Shown here piece after piece: positions 42,906 through 51,579 of a stretch of 52,603 bases of DNA. This DNA comes from Candidatus Neomarinimicrobiota bacterium. Lineage in GTDB: Bacteria > Fidelibacterota > UBA8477 > JABMPR01. The stretch lies in the NCBI GenBank assembly GCA_034716895.1, contig JAYEKW010000016.1, forward strand, positions 1 through 52,603, written 5' to 3'. The notes below the pieces were generated by a model, which did not search any database, was not told the DNA's origin, and saw nothing but the letters and a program-made list of their open reading frames with translations. Position numbers and translations under genes: made by a program. Position 1 is the first letter of the stretch, and every line of letters starts with the position of its first letter.

Positions 42906-43511
42906 ATGCAGACCAGACAAATAATATTAATTGGTTTACTGTGGGTAGCTTCCATTCAGGCGCAGTCCATGTCCTCAATGTATACCGATATTAAAGCGCA
43001 TTCAATAGGGGATGTAGTCACAGTCCTGATCGTTGAAAATGCCAGCGCAAAACAGGAATCCAATGCCAAATCAAGATCAAATGCAGCCGTTAATGCTGAT
43101 GGGAAATTAGCTGGAACCTTTGCCAATTTTCTGCCAGTATTTGGCGCTACTAGCGTGATCTCCAGCGATGTTGACAAAACAAATGGCAGCCGTCAGGAAG
43201 ATCGCCTCACCGGTAAGATTACTGCCACAATTATCGAAAAGACAGATGCCGGTCTGCTTAAAATCAGGGGCGAACGATCTGTGGAGGTGAATGGAGAGGC
43301 CAACATAATGAAATTGGAAGGATCTGTGAGAGCTCGCGATATCCGGACAGACAATACCGTGTTTTCTTATAATATTGCTGATGCACAGATCGTTTACAGA
43401 CAGTCCGGAGTCATCAATTCAATCGCATCACCAGCAACTGTATCGAAAACGATTGCCATCAGTATGGTGGTGGTATTGCTGGGTCTAGCGGTTTCCGGGG
43501 CAGGTATCTAG
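42906..43511 (+). CDS. flgH: L-ring protein FlgH without lipoprotein cysteine
   Basis: 201 residues. The signal-like N-terminus ends SIQAQS and contains no Cys, so the usual lipid anchor of FlgH is missing. The conserved core is present (SIGDVVTVLIVENASAKQES, LTGKITATIIE, GLLKIRGERSVEVNGEA, VRARDIRTDNTVFSYNIADAQIVY). Instead of the usual C-terminus it ends in a hydrophobic stretch (about 180-198, TIAISMVVVLLGLAVSGAG). FlgH forms the outer-membrane ring. The altered ends suggest another way to hold the ring. Confidence 0.92.
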   Translation: MQTRQIILIGLLWVASIQAQSMSSMYTDIKAHSIGDVVTVLIVENASAKQESNAKSRSNAAVNADGKLAGTFANFLPVFGATSVISSDVDKTNGSRQEDRLTGKITATIIEKTDAGLLKIRGERSVEVNGEANIMKLEGSVRARDIRTDNTVFSYNIADAQIVYRQSGVINSIASPATVSKTIAISMVVVLLGLAVSGAGI

Positions 43512-43520
43512 GGACTTATT

Positions 43521-44657
43521 ATGCTAAGAATGACTACTATCCTGACAGGACTTCTACTGGCAATCACACTGTCGGCTGAGGTACGCTTGAAGGACATCAC
43601 CAGCATTGAGAATGCTAAACAGGATGCCCTGATCGGTTACGGACTTGTGATTGGACTGGATGGCACTGGAGATCGATCATCCGGTAATCGCGGTGCAATA
43701 TTCACTGTTCAGACCATTAGTAATATGCTGGAAAGGTTCGGGATTACGGTTCCCAAAGATTATTTAAGAACTCGCAATGTAGCTGCCGTAATGGTAACCT
43801 CTAATACCCCTGCGTATGGTCGAGTGGGAAGTCATTTTGATGTTACAGTTAGTTCACTTGGGGATGCAAGCAGTCTCGAAGGCGGAGTCCTGTTAATGAC
43901 ACCTCTACGTGGAATGGACGGAACTCACTATGGATTGGCACAGGGATCCGTATCTGTTGGTGGCTTTAATATCGAGACAGATTCCGGGGAAAAATTAAAA
44001 AAGAATCATGCCCTGGTGGGACGGGTTCCAAATGGTGGTGTGTTGGAGCGAGCTGCCAATAATCTGGGGTTCCAACTGGATCAACCCGTTCGGTTTTTGC
44101 TAAATGAGCCCGATTTTGGAACCGCCAGCCGCATTGCTGATAAGATCAATACCGACCAGGGCCAGGGAAACACTCCCGCTAACATTGCCAAACCATTAAA
44201 TGCCGGAGTTGTTGAAGTCAGCTTTCCTGCCAGCGTTACCAGTCAGGATGAAGCCGTATTTTTTATTGCAGATGTGGAAATATTGATGGTACAGCCTGAT
44301 GTTGATGCCAGGGTGGTTATCAATGAACGAACGGGTACTGTGGTAACAGGTGGGAATGTCCGGATCAACGAGATCATGATCTCTCATGGTGCTTTGACCA
44401 TCCATGTCAGACGGACCCCCATTATTTCCCAACCGATGGCTGCCTTCAGTAATGTAGGGCAGACCGTAGTGGAATATGTGACAGAGACGAAAGCTTCCGA
44501 GGGTGAGGTTAAGAATGCAGTTATCAAGGAAACTACTTCAGTAAGTGATCTTGCTGCTGCTTTGAACGAATTGGGAATGCGACCCCGGGATGTAATATCA
44601 ATATTTCAAGCATTAAAGCAGGCTGGTGCCTTAAATGCACGCCTGATCATCATTTAG
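43521..44657 (+). CDS. flgI: flagellar P-ring protein FlgI
   Basis: 378 residues, typical. A signal peptide (about 1-18) is followed by VRLKDITSIENAKQDALIGYGLVIGLDGTGD and later by NERTGTVVTGGNVRINEIMISHGALTIHV, both diagnostic family blocks. FlgI builds the ring around the rod in the periplasm next to peptidoglycan. It implies a two-membrane envelope together with FlgH. Confidence 0.97.
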   Translation: MLRMTTILTGLLLAITLSAEVRLKDITSIENAKQDALIGYGLVIGLDGTGDRSSGNRGAIFTVQTISNMLERFGITVPKDYLRTRNVAAVMVTSNTPAYGRVGSHFDVTVSSLGDASSLEGGVLLMTPLRGMDGTHYGLAQGSVSVGGFNIETDSGEKLKKNHALVGRVPNGGVLERAANNLGFQLDQPVRFLLNEPDFGTASRIADKINTDQGQGNTPANIAKPLNAGVVEVSFPASVTSQDEAVFFIADVEILMVQPDVDARVVINERTGTVVTGGNVRINEIMISHGALTIHVRRTPIISQPMAAFSNVGQTVVEYVTETKASEGEVKNAVIKETTSVSDLAAALNELGMRPRDVISIFQALKQAGALNARLIII

Positions 44658-44669
44658 GGTTGGATCAAG

Positions 44670-45065
44670 ATGAAGATTACCCCAGATATAGCAATTGAAC
44701 AACAAAAACAGATCGAGCCTTGTAAGAATTCATCACCAGATACCGATCTTAGCGCCAGAGATATTCAGCTTATGAAAAAGAGCAATGAGTTAGAAGCTGT
44801 TTTTCTCACACAATTGATCAAGTCCATGGAGAAAACCATTCCAGACGGGTTAGGAGGTGGAAAAAACTCACTCTCCACCATGATGTTTAGCTCCGTCATG
44901 GGTGATGCTATGACGCAGGGGGGTGGCATCGGGCTCTCAAAAATGATCTTTGCTTCATTACGGAGTATGGATGGAGCACCAGATACACAAGAGCTTGGTG
45001 GTGAGGACTACCTGCAAACCTTCAATGTATTACAAAGTATTAGTTCCTTAAAGGATGAGCAATGA
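44670..45065 (+). CDS. flgJ: FlgJ-type rod-binding protein without muramidase domain
   Basis: 131 residues. Only the rod-binding N-terminal domain is present (KSNELEAVFLTQLIKSMEKTI, LSTMMFSSVMGDAMTQGGGIGLSKMIFASL). The C-terminal peptidoglycan hydrolase domain of E. coli FlgJ (313 aa) is absent, as in many non-gammaproteobacterial forms, so a separate hydrolase must open the wall. It follows flgI and overlaps flgN by four bases. Confidence 0.9.
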   Translation: MKITPDIAIEQQKQIEPCKNSSPDTDLSARDIQLMKKSNELEAVFLTQLIKSMEKTIPDGLGGGKNSLSTMMFSSVMGDAMTQGGGIGLSKMIFASLRSMDGAPDTQELGGEDYLQTFNVLQSISSLKDEQ

Positions 45066-45586
45066 ATGAACTCCTGAATAATGGAGACGGAGCCTTCAAG
45101 GAACTGATCCAGTGTCTTGAACATGAAGTCAAATTGTACAATCAACTTGGTGATCTTTTGAAAGCCAAGCAATCCAATATTATCAAAGGGGATGTTGAAT
45201 CCCTCCAAAACAATGTTCACGAAGAACAACGATTGATTCCAAAGATACGCACCGCAACCCGGGCAAGGGAACTACGGGCAGCTACGATTGCAGCAGTATC
45301 AAAAATGAGTTGTAAAACACCCTCGTTAATGGAATTGATCGATCTGACACCCTCTCATTATTCACAACAGTTGATCGAGTATCGGGAACACCTCATTCTC
45401 AGACTTGATCAAATTGCTCACGCAAATCGTGAGAATGAATTCCTCCTTAATTCCTCCCTTGAATTAGTGAGAGGGCTTGTTCAGGTCCTTTTAGGCAAAG
45501 CTGAGAATGAAAACATCCACTACGGTGGCCATGGGCAGGTATATGACGATCAAACCCACAACGCCCGTGTGGATTGTCAGGTATGA
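45062..45586 (+). CDS. flgN: FlgN-like export chaperone for FlgK/FlgL
   Basis: 174 residues, mainly helical. ELIQCLEHEVKLYNQLGDLLKAKQSNIIKGDVESLQ is a typical FlgN N-terminal half (quoted in part), with a second helical pair following. It lies directly before flgK, whose product it should bind. Sequence conservation in this family is low, so the call also rests on size and place. Confidence 0.85.
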   Translation: MNELLNNGDGAFKELIQCLEHEVKLYNQLGDLLKAKQSNIIKGDVESLQNNVHEEQRLIPKIRTATRARELRAATIAAVSKMSCKTPSLMELIDLTPSHYSQQLIEYREHLILRLDQIAHANRENEFLLNSSLELVRGLVQVLLGKAENENIHYGGHGQVYDDQTHNARVDCQV

Positions 45587-45594
45587 GGATTTAA

Positions 45595-46950
45595 ATGTCA
45601 ATATCTACCATAATGGGAACTTCTCGGATCGCTTTGTCTGCCTATCAATCAGCCATCGAAACTACTGCTAGAAATATATCTAATGTAGGCAATGAAAATT
45701 ATGTTCGCAGACGGTCTGATATTGGCGCGTTGATCTCTCCCAATAGCGGTTTGGCTTTTCGTGAACAGGACAGTACTGATCGCCTGGAATCAGGGTTTAT
45801 CCAGAGACAATTATGGTACAAGAACCAGTTTATGGGACGGTATGAGTCTGATGAAATAGTTTATTCCCAGATTGAATCATTATTTAATGAACCAGGTAAT
45901 TCCGGCTTGTCTAACATCATGACCGAGTTCTGGAATGCCTGGAGTGATCTCGCTAATGATCCTGAGAGTAATACGGCCCGGGCTATTGTTAAGGACAGGG
46001 GAGTATTGCTTTCAAATACTTTTAATCAACTGGATATTGATCTTAACAATATGCAGCGTGAGGTTGGTTATGATGTTGAGGCAACTGTTAACCAGGTGAA
46101 CAGGTTGTTGCATGAAATAAAATCCATCAATGAAACGATGGGTGCAACTTACTCATACGATCTGGCCGACAGCCGGGATGCTGCCATTACTGAACTATCC
46201 AAGATTATAAATATTGAAGTGGCTGAGGATAGTGACCATATCATAAGCATAACCACTGGCGGAAATGTACTGGTTCCATTGGTTAACAATGATTTTATCA
46301 ATGAGTTGAATGTTACAATTGCACCATTCACAGATTATTACACCGTAGATGTGTCCTTCTCTGAAGGGGGAACTCTGAGTGCCATTACTGGAGGTACTCT
46401 GGGAAGCTTGCTGGAAGCGCATAATGCAAAGATCCCGAGCTATTTACGGGAAATAGATGCTCTGGCAGTTTCCATTGCTGAAGAAGTGAACGAGGTTCAT
46501 CGAACAGGATTTAATCTTGATAATGATACAGATCAAAATTTTTTCAAAACCAACATCGGCGGTGCAGATAGCCTGACTGTCAGTACGAACATAATCGATG
46601 ACCCACTCTTAATTGCAACTTCAAGTTTTGCGGATGAGGCTGGTAATGGTCAGATCGCTGCTGATATTTCTAACCTTCAAAATGGATACCTCCTACAGGG
46701 CGTAAAATATTCCGATTATTATAACTCAATGCTAAGCGAGGTGGGCAGTAAGGTTCAGGAAGCAAAATTCTTAAGAACCAGTCAGGAAATGGTGGTGACC
46801 GCTCTGCAGAATCAACGGGATTCGATCTCAGGTGTTTCCCTGGATGAAGAAATGACCAATTTAGTTAAATATGAACAAGCATATCAGGCTGCCAGCCGAA
46901 TGATCGCAGTGGCGGATGAATTGATCCAGTCAGTGTTGGCCTTGATTTGA
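45595..46950 (+). CDS. flgK: hook-filament junction protein FlgK
   Basis: 451 residues. The N-terminal ALSAYQSAIETTARNISNVGNENYVRR and the GNSGLSNIMTEFWNAWSDLANDPES region are FlgK-specific; the C-terminal helix SGVSLDEEMTNLVKYEQAYQAASRMIAVADELIQSVL (quoted as a family block) completes it. It is slightly shorter than E. coli FlgK (547), with a reduced middle domain. AGGA precedes the start. Confidence 0.96.
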   Translation: MSISTIMGTSRIALSAYQSAIETTARNISNVGNENYVRRRSDIGALISPNSGLAFREQDSTDRLESGFIQRQLWYKNQFMGRYESDEIVYSQIESLFNEPGNSGLSNIMTEFWNAWSDLANDPESNTARAIVKDRGVLLSNTFNQLDIDLNNMQREVGYDVEATVNQVNRLLHEIKSINETMGATYSYDLADSRDAAITELSKIINIEVAEDSDHIISITTGGNVLVPLVNNDFINELNVTIAPFTDYYTVDVSFSEGGTLSAITGGTLGSLLEAHNAKIPSYLREIDALAVSIAEEVNEVHRTGFNLDNDTDQNFFKTNIGGADSLTVSTNIIDDPLLIATSSFADEAGNGQIAADISNLQNGYLLQGVKYSDYYNSMLSEVGSKVQEAKFLRTSQEMVVTALQNQRDSISGVSLDEEMTNLVKYEQAYQAASRMIAVADELIQSVLALI

Positions 46951-46963
46951 TGGAGGAAATAGT

Positions 46964-47845
46964 ATGAGAGTTACCCAATCTATCATGTCTAGAAATCTAA
47001 TTCAAAACCTGAATTTAAGTCGGGAAAACATGGGTGAGCTCCAGAAATATGCTGCCACTGGAAAAGAGATCACCAATTCATCAGATGACCCGGTCAAATT
47101 TGCGCGTGCATCCAGATATCGCAAAACTTTGTCACAGTATGATCAATATGTGCGGAATATCAACAATGGCCTCGGATTTGTGGATAACAATGCCATGGTG
47201 ATGAATGAATTTCATAATCTGGTAGTGGAAGCCCGTTCGGTAGCTATCCAGGGCGCGGATGCCTCGCAATCAGCCAGCACCCGACTGGTATTGGCGGATC
47301 GCATCAATGGCATCATCGAACAAACGATCTCCATCGCCAATAGTAGCTATTTAGGAAAATCCATTTTTTCAGGGACAGATACCTTGAATATGGAGCCTTT
47401 TGAATATGATGGAAACGTAGTGACCTACAGCGGCAATAACGGGAAAATGAGTCGCCACATATCAGAGGGTCTGGATGTTGAGATCAATATCACCGGTACT
47501 GAACTCGCTGCAGCAGGCGTTTTTGACTCTTTGATCGCACTGAGGGAAGCCCTGGAAGCAGATGATGCTGCGACTGTTGCAGGCTATCTTACTGATCTGG
47601 ATAGTGCCGCAAATAATCTGTTGGGGCTGGAATCAAAAAATGGTCTGGTGAAAAGCCATATGCTCATGAGCGACTCCAGAATCGAGACGGCTCGTACAAA
47701 TATTTTATCATTTCTATCCGAAACTGAAGACTCAAATCTGGCTGAAGTGATCATGGAGTACAATGGAGAGGAAATGGCCTATGAGGCTGCTCTTCAGGTT
47801 ACTTCCAAGGCTCTGCAGCTGAATATTATGGATTTTATCAGATGA
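46964..47845 (+). CDS. flgL: hook-filament junction protein FlgL
   Basis: 293 residues. The start MRVTQSIMSRNLIQNLNLSRENM, the flagellin-type segment GKEITNSSDDPVKFARASRYR and the C-terminal EVIMEYNGEEMAYEAALQVTSKALQLNIMDFI are clear FlgL features. It forms the second junction ring between hook and filament. AGGAAA precedes the ATG; the stop overlaps the fliW start. Confidence 0.95.
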   Translation: MRVTQSIMSRNLIQNLNLSRENMGELQKYAATGKEITNSSDDPVKFARASRYRKTLSQYDQYVRNINNGLGFVDNNAMVMNEFHNLVVEARSVAIQGADASQSASTRLVLADRINGIIEQTISIANSSYLGKSIFSGTDTLNMEPFEYDGNVVTYSGNNGKMSRHISEGLDVEINITGTELAAAGVFDSLIALREALEADDAATVAGYLTDLDSAANNLLGLESKNGLVKSHMLMSDSRIETARTNILSFLSETEDSNLAEVIMEYNGEEMAYEAALQVTSKALQLNIMDFIR

Positions 47846-48306
47846 ATAGTGAATCACAAACCGTGCAAACAGAAACACCTGCTAACGGTCATTCCTTTGG
47901 TGGGATTCCAATGGCAACCCTCAGAAGTATTGATTTGATCAATGGCTTACCGGGCTTTGAGAATCTGACTACATTTATTTTGGCTGAGCTGGATGGATAT
48001 GCACCGTTTTGTGCCTTGAAATCGGTTGAGCAGCCTGATATTTCAATGTTGGTGATCGATGCCAAGTTGTTGGCTATCTGGAAGGATATAGATATTCCCC
48101 CCAGGGAATTACAGATTCTGGATCTCGAAGCGACAGGGGATTCAGAGCAATATGTGATCCTGAAAATTAATCAGGGAACTCAAGAGTTCACAGCTAACAT
48201 TAAAGCACCCATTGTGTTTAATCCAGTATCTGGCGCAGCCAATCAGGTCATCCTGGATAATGCCAGCTTATCTGTCGAACATCCATTGAATAACGAACTT
48301 GAATAG
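47842..48306 (+). CDS. fliW: flagellar assembly factor FliW
   Basis: 154 residues. SIDLINGLPGFENLTTFILAEL and CALKSVEQPDISMLVID are FliW hallmarks, with later YVILKINQGTQEFTANIKAPIVFNP. FliW binds CsrA and is displaced by flagellin, making flagellin synthesis self-limiting. It is followed by csrA, the classical pair. The N-terminal 25 residues are an extra polar extension. Confidence 0.94.
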   Translation: MNSESQTVQTETPANGHSFGGIPMATLRSIDLINGLPGFENLTTFILAELDGYAPFCALKSVEQPDISMLVIDAKLLAIWKDIDIPPRELQILDLEATGDSEQYVILKINQGTQEFTANIKAPIVFNPVSGAANQVILDNASLSVEHPLNNELE

Positions 48307-48329
48307 TGTGAATAAGGACCAGGGACGGT

Positions 48330-48575
48330 ATGCTCATATTGACAAGGAAGTCTGGAGAAAGTATTCGAATTGGGAATAATATTATTATATCCATTCTAGA
48401 GAGCTCTTCCAGATATTTAAAGATCGGCATTGATGCACCAAAAAATGTAGCTGTTTACCGCAATGAGATCTATGAAAAGATCCAAGCTCAAAATCGAGCA
48501 GCCACAGCCAGTACAACCCAATTAGATAACGTTTTGCAAGGGCTGAAAAAAATTAAAAAACCAAAGCACGTATAA
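48330..48575 (+). CDS. csrA: carbon storage regulator CsrA
   Basis: 81 residues. [23 protein letters not shown] and [20 protein letters not shown] are diagnostic. CsrA binds GGA-containing mRNA leaders and blocks translation, here probably of flagellin mRNA, controlled by FliW. The C-terminal 25 residues are basic and slightly longer than in E. coli CsrA (61). It closes the flagellar part of operon D. Confidence 0.96.
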   Translation: MLILTRKSGESIRIGNNIIISILESSSRYLKIGIDAPKNVAVYRNEIYEKIQAQNRAATASTTQLDNVLQGLKKIKKPKHV

Positions 48576-48676
48576 GATGAACTGTAGATACGTCTTAATT
48601 GGAAATAATGAGAATACTGAAAAGCTAGAAAATGATTTTTTATAAAACGCTACGAATGGCGAGTTAGGAATCTGTT

Positions 48677-49684
48677 TTGGAACTTACAGGAAAAACGGTC
48701 TTAATTACCGGTGGAACCGGATCATTTGGCAAACACTTCACGAAGGAAGTTTTAGCAAATCACGAAGTAAGAAGGATTATTATATTCAGTCGGGATGAGC
48801 TTAAACAGTTTGAGATGAGCAATGAGATCTCAGATCCACGTGTTGATTATTTTATTGGTGATGTCAGAGATAGAGCAAGAGTTCACCTGGCTCTACAAGC
48901 CCAGGTTGATGTGGTTGTCCATGCTGCAGCTATGAAACAGGTACCTGCTTGTGAACGCAATCCCTTTGAAGCGATCAAAACCAATATTATAGGAGCACAA
49001 AATATTATTGATGCATCGCTTGCAGTAAATGTTAAAAAGGTTTTGGCTCTGAGTACTGATAAAGCTGCAGCTCCCATTAACTTATACGGAGCCACTAAAC
49101 TTGCTTCAGACAAGCTGTTTGTAGCTGCCAATAATTATGCTGGTCGCAAAGATACTCGCTTTGCCGTCGTTCGCTATGGCAACGTGATGGGTAGTCGTGG
49201 CTCTGTTATTCCATTTTTTAAGTCTAAAATAAATGAGGGCTGTTTGCCCATTACTGATCCACGAATGACTCGATTTAATATTACCCTTGAACAGGGTGTG
49301 CAATTTTCTCTGGATTGTTTATTGCGGATGCGTGGACAAGAATTATACGTACCTAAAATCCCATCATATAGAATAGTTGATGTAGCAAAAGCCATGGCAC
49401 CAAAAGCTAAACTAAAGACCATTGGTGTTCGTTCTGGTGAGAAAATTCATGAGGATCTGATTACTGAAACCGATGCCATTAGCACACTGGAATTTAAGGA
49501 TTATTTCATTTTGTTTCCATCAACCTCCATTGCTATTGAGACGATGGAACGGCAACGAAAACTTGGTGTGGAATGCCATCTTCTGGATGAGGGGTTTAAG
49601 TATAACAGTAAGAATAATTCTGATTTTCTTGATGTTCCACATCTTCGGGAGTTGATCAACAATCATGTAAGTTCAAAGCTGTGA
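48677..49684 (+). CDS. pseB: UDP-GlcNAc 4,6-dehydratase/5-epimerase (PseB)
   Basis: 335 residues. An SDR enzyme of the UDP-sugar group: nucleotide-binding TGGTGSFGK, HAAAMKQVPACERNPFEAIKTNI and the catalytic YGATK with STDKAAAPINLY before it are the PseB pattern. It carries out the first step of pseudaminic acid synthesis, giving a UDP-4-keto-6-deoxy sugar. A TTG start with AGGA seven bases upstream is used. It follows csrA by about 100 bases without a recognised terminator, so it may belong to operon D. Confidence 0.93.
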   Translation: MELTGKTVLITGGTGSFGKHFTKEVLANHEVRRIIIFSRDELKQFEMSNEISDPRVDYFIGDVRDRARVHLALQAQVDVVVHAAAMKQVPACERNPFEAIKTNIIGAQNIIDASLAVNVKKVLALSTDKAAAPINLYGATKLASDKLFVAANNYAGRKDTRFAVVRYGNVMGSRGSVIPFFKSKINEGCLPITDPRMTRFNITLEQGVQFSLDCLLRMRGQELYVPKIPSYRIVDVAKAMAPKAKLKTIGVRSGEKIHEDLITETDAISTLEFKDYFILFPSTSIAIETMERQRKLGVECHLLDEGFKYNSKNNSDFLDVPHLRELINNHVSSKL

Positions 49685-49690
49685 GCAGTT

Positions 49691-50848
49691 ATGGAGAATA
49701 TTCCGTATAGCAAACAGTCTATTGATACTGCAGATATTGAATCTGTAGTAGAGGCACTTCATGCCCGTTTAATAACCCAGGGACCAAAAACGGCCGAATT
49801 TGAAGATGCTTTCGCAGAATACTGCGGGGCAAAATATGCGGTAGCTGTATCAAATGGTACTGCCGCCCTCATCCTGGCGAACAAGGCTCTCGGCATACAA
49901 TCAGGTGACCATGTAATCACGACTCCCAATACTTTTGTAGCTACTGCTAATAGTATTGCCTTGAATAATGGAATTCCGCATCTCGTTGATATTGATCCAG
50001 ATGATCTCAATATTTCAGTAGACCAGGTAAAAACAGCTCTGGGATCTGGACAAAAGTATGCAGGCATAATTCCTGTACATTTTGCTGGAGCTCAAGTTGA
50101 CATGGAGACTATTCAGGTTCTGGCAAAAGAGTATGGTTTGTATGTCATTGAAGATGCTTGCCACGCCCTTGGTGGAAAATGGATAGATAAAACTGGTTTG
50201 GTTCGACGTGTTGGTGATTGCTCGCATTCTGATCTTACTGTTTTTAGTTTTCATCCAGTCAAACAGATCACAACCGGTGAAGGTGGTATGATCACGACAA
50301 ATGATCGCAAACTGTACACTAGCTTACTTTCTTTACGGACTCATGGGATTGCAAAACCTCAGGAAACTGCGATCAGCCTGGCCCAACCCTGGTTGTATGA
50401 GATGAATACATTAAGTGCAAATTACCGAATCACAGATTTCCAAAGTGCGCTGGGATTGAGTCAACTTGCTAAAAGTGACCATTGGATCCAGAGAAGGTCG
50501 TATCTGGTTGCCCGTTATGATAAATATTTGAAAGACATTTCCTTCCTGAAGCCTCAAAAACACACGGCGGCAGGTGAGTCATCCTACCATCTGTACATTA
50601 TTCAGGCTCAAGATCGGGATGCACTTTATCACTACCTGCATGAGCATGATATCTTGGTCCAGGTTCATTATATCCCTGTCCACTTTCATCCCTATTATCA
50701 GGAGGAATATGGCTTTAGTGAGGGTGACTACCCTGTCTGTGAGGAATATTTCTCCAAAGCACTTTCACTGCCTTTATTTCCCGGGCTTAGCGATGATGAA
50801 CAAGATCATGTTGTGGAAACAATACGAGATTTTTATGATCAGTACTGA
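49691..50848 (+). CDS. pseC: UDP-4-keto sugar aminotransferase (PseC)
   Basis: 385 residues. A DegT/DnrJ/EryC1-type PLP enzyme: Lys191 in FSFHPVKQITTGEGG forms the internal aldimine and Asp155 in VIEDACHALGG binds the pyridine nitrogen. The start IPYSKQSIDTADIESVVEAL and the end HYIPVHFHPYYQ are typical of PseC. It transfers an amino group to C4 of the PseB product. It follows pseB after six bases. Confidence 0.94.
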   Translation: MENIPYSKQSIDTADIESVVEALHARLITQGPKTAEFEDAFAEYCGAKYAVAVSNGTAALILANKALGIQSGDHVITTPNTFVATANSIALNNGIPHLVDIDPDDLNISVDQVKTALGSGQKYAGIIPVHFAGAQVDMETIQVLAKEYGLYVIEDACHALGGKWIDKTGLVRRVGDCSHSDLTVFSFHPVKQITTGEGGMITTNDRKLYTSLLSLRTHGIAKPQETAISLAQPWLYEMNTLSANYRITDFQSALGLSQLAKSDHWIQRRSYLVARYDKYLKDISFLKPQKHTAAGESSYHLYIIQAQDRDALYHYLHEHDILVQVHYIPVHFHPYYQEEYGFSEGDYPVCEEYFSKALSLPLFPGLSDDEQDHVVETIRDFYDQY

Positions 50849-50874
50849 TCAATATGATCCAGGTAGGGTAGATA

Positions 50875-51579
50875 ATGACTAGCAAGGTTGCAATTATCCC
50901 TGCCAGAGGGGGTAGCAAGAGAATCCCGCATAAGAATATTAAAGAATTTTGTGGTCTGCCAATGATCGCATATTCCATTGATACTGTCCAGAGATCAGAT
51001 TTGTTCGATAGGATAATTGTATCCACAGATGATGAAGAAATCGCCCGGGTCGCCCGAAAATATGGAGCTGAAGTACCATTTATTCGTCCGAAAGAGTTGG
51101 CTGATGATTTTGCAACTACTGCTGAAGTAATGGGTCATGCATTGGATTGGCTTGAGCAATATGATCAAGAATATGACTATGTCTGTACAGTCTATGCAAC
51201 CGCACCACTATTGAGAAGTGTTTACTTGCAGCAAGGATTTGAGAAACTGGAAAAATCAGATGCAATAAATGCATTTTCTGCTGCAATAATGCCGTTTCCA
51301 GTGCAAAGGGCTTTTAAAATTACTGCAAACGGTAGATGCGAGATGCTGTGGCCAGAGCATTTCACATCCAGAAGTCAGGATCTTGAAGAGACCTATCAGG
51401 ACGCAGGTCAGTTTTATTGGAGAAAACTAAAACAGACATCCACTGAAATCATGTTCAGCAAGCATAGCATACCTGTGATAATTCCCAGCCATTTGGTTCA
51501 GGATATTGACACTCATGAAGATTGGGAAAGAGCGGAGCTTATGTATAAGATTCTACAAAAACAATCGATGGAACGATGA
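50875..51579 (+). CDS. pseF: CMP-pseudaminic acid cytidylyltransferase (PseF)
   Basis: 234 residues. The N-terminal ARGGSKRIPHKNIKEFCG motif and IIVSTDDEEIARVARKYGAEVPFIRP are those of CMP-sialate-type nucleotidyltransferases, with YQDAGQFYW typical of the PseF branch. It activates pseudaminic acid to the CMP-sugar for transfer to flagellin. GGTAGGG precedes the ATG. Its stop overlaps the next start (ATGA). Confidence 0.92.
   Translation: MTSKVAIIPARGGSKRIPHKNIKEFCGLPMIAYSIDTVQRSDLFDRIIVSTDDEEIARVARKYGAEVPFIRPKELADDFATTAEVMGHALDWLEQYDQEYDYVCTVYATAPLLRSVYLQQGFEKLEKSDAINAFSAAIMPFPVQRAFKITANGRCEMLWPEHFTSRSQDLEETYQDAGQFYWRKLKQTSTEIMFSKHSIPVIIPSHLVQDIDTHEDWERAELMYKILQKQSMER

Noticed and set aside
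48571-48676. Possible weak hairpins between csrA and pseB (CGTAT/ATACG or TAAGA/TCTTA)
   Set aside because: Only about five pairs, mutually exclusive, and without a T run; not enough to call a terminator.
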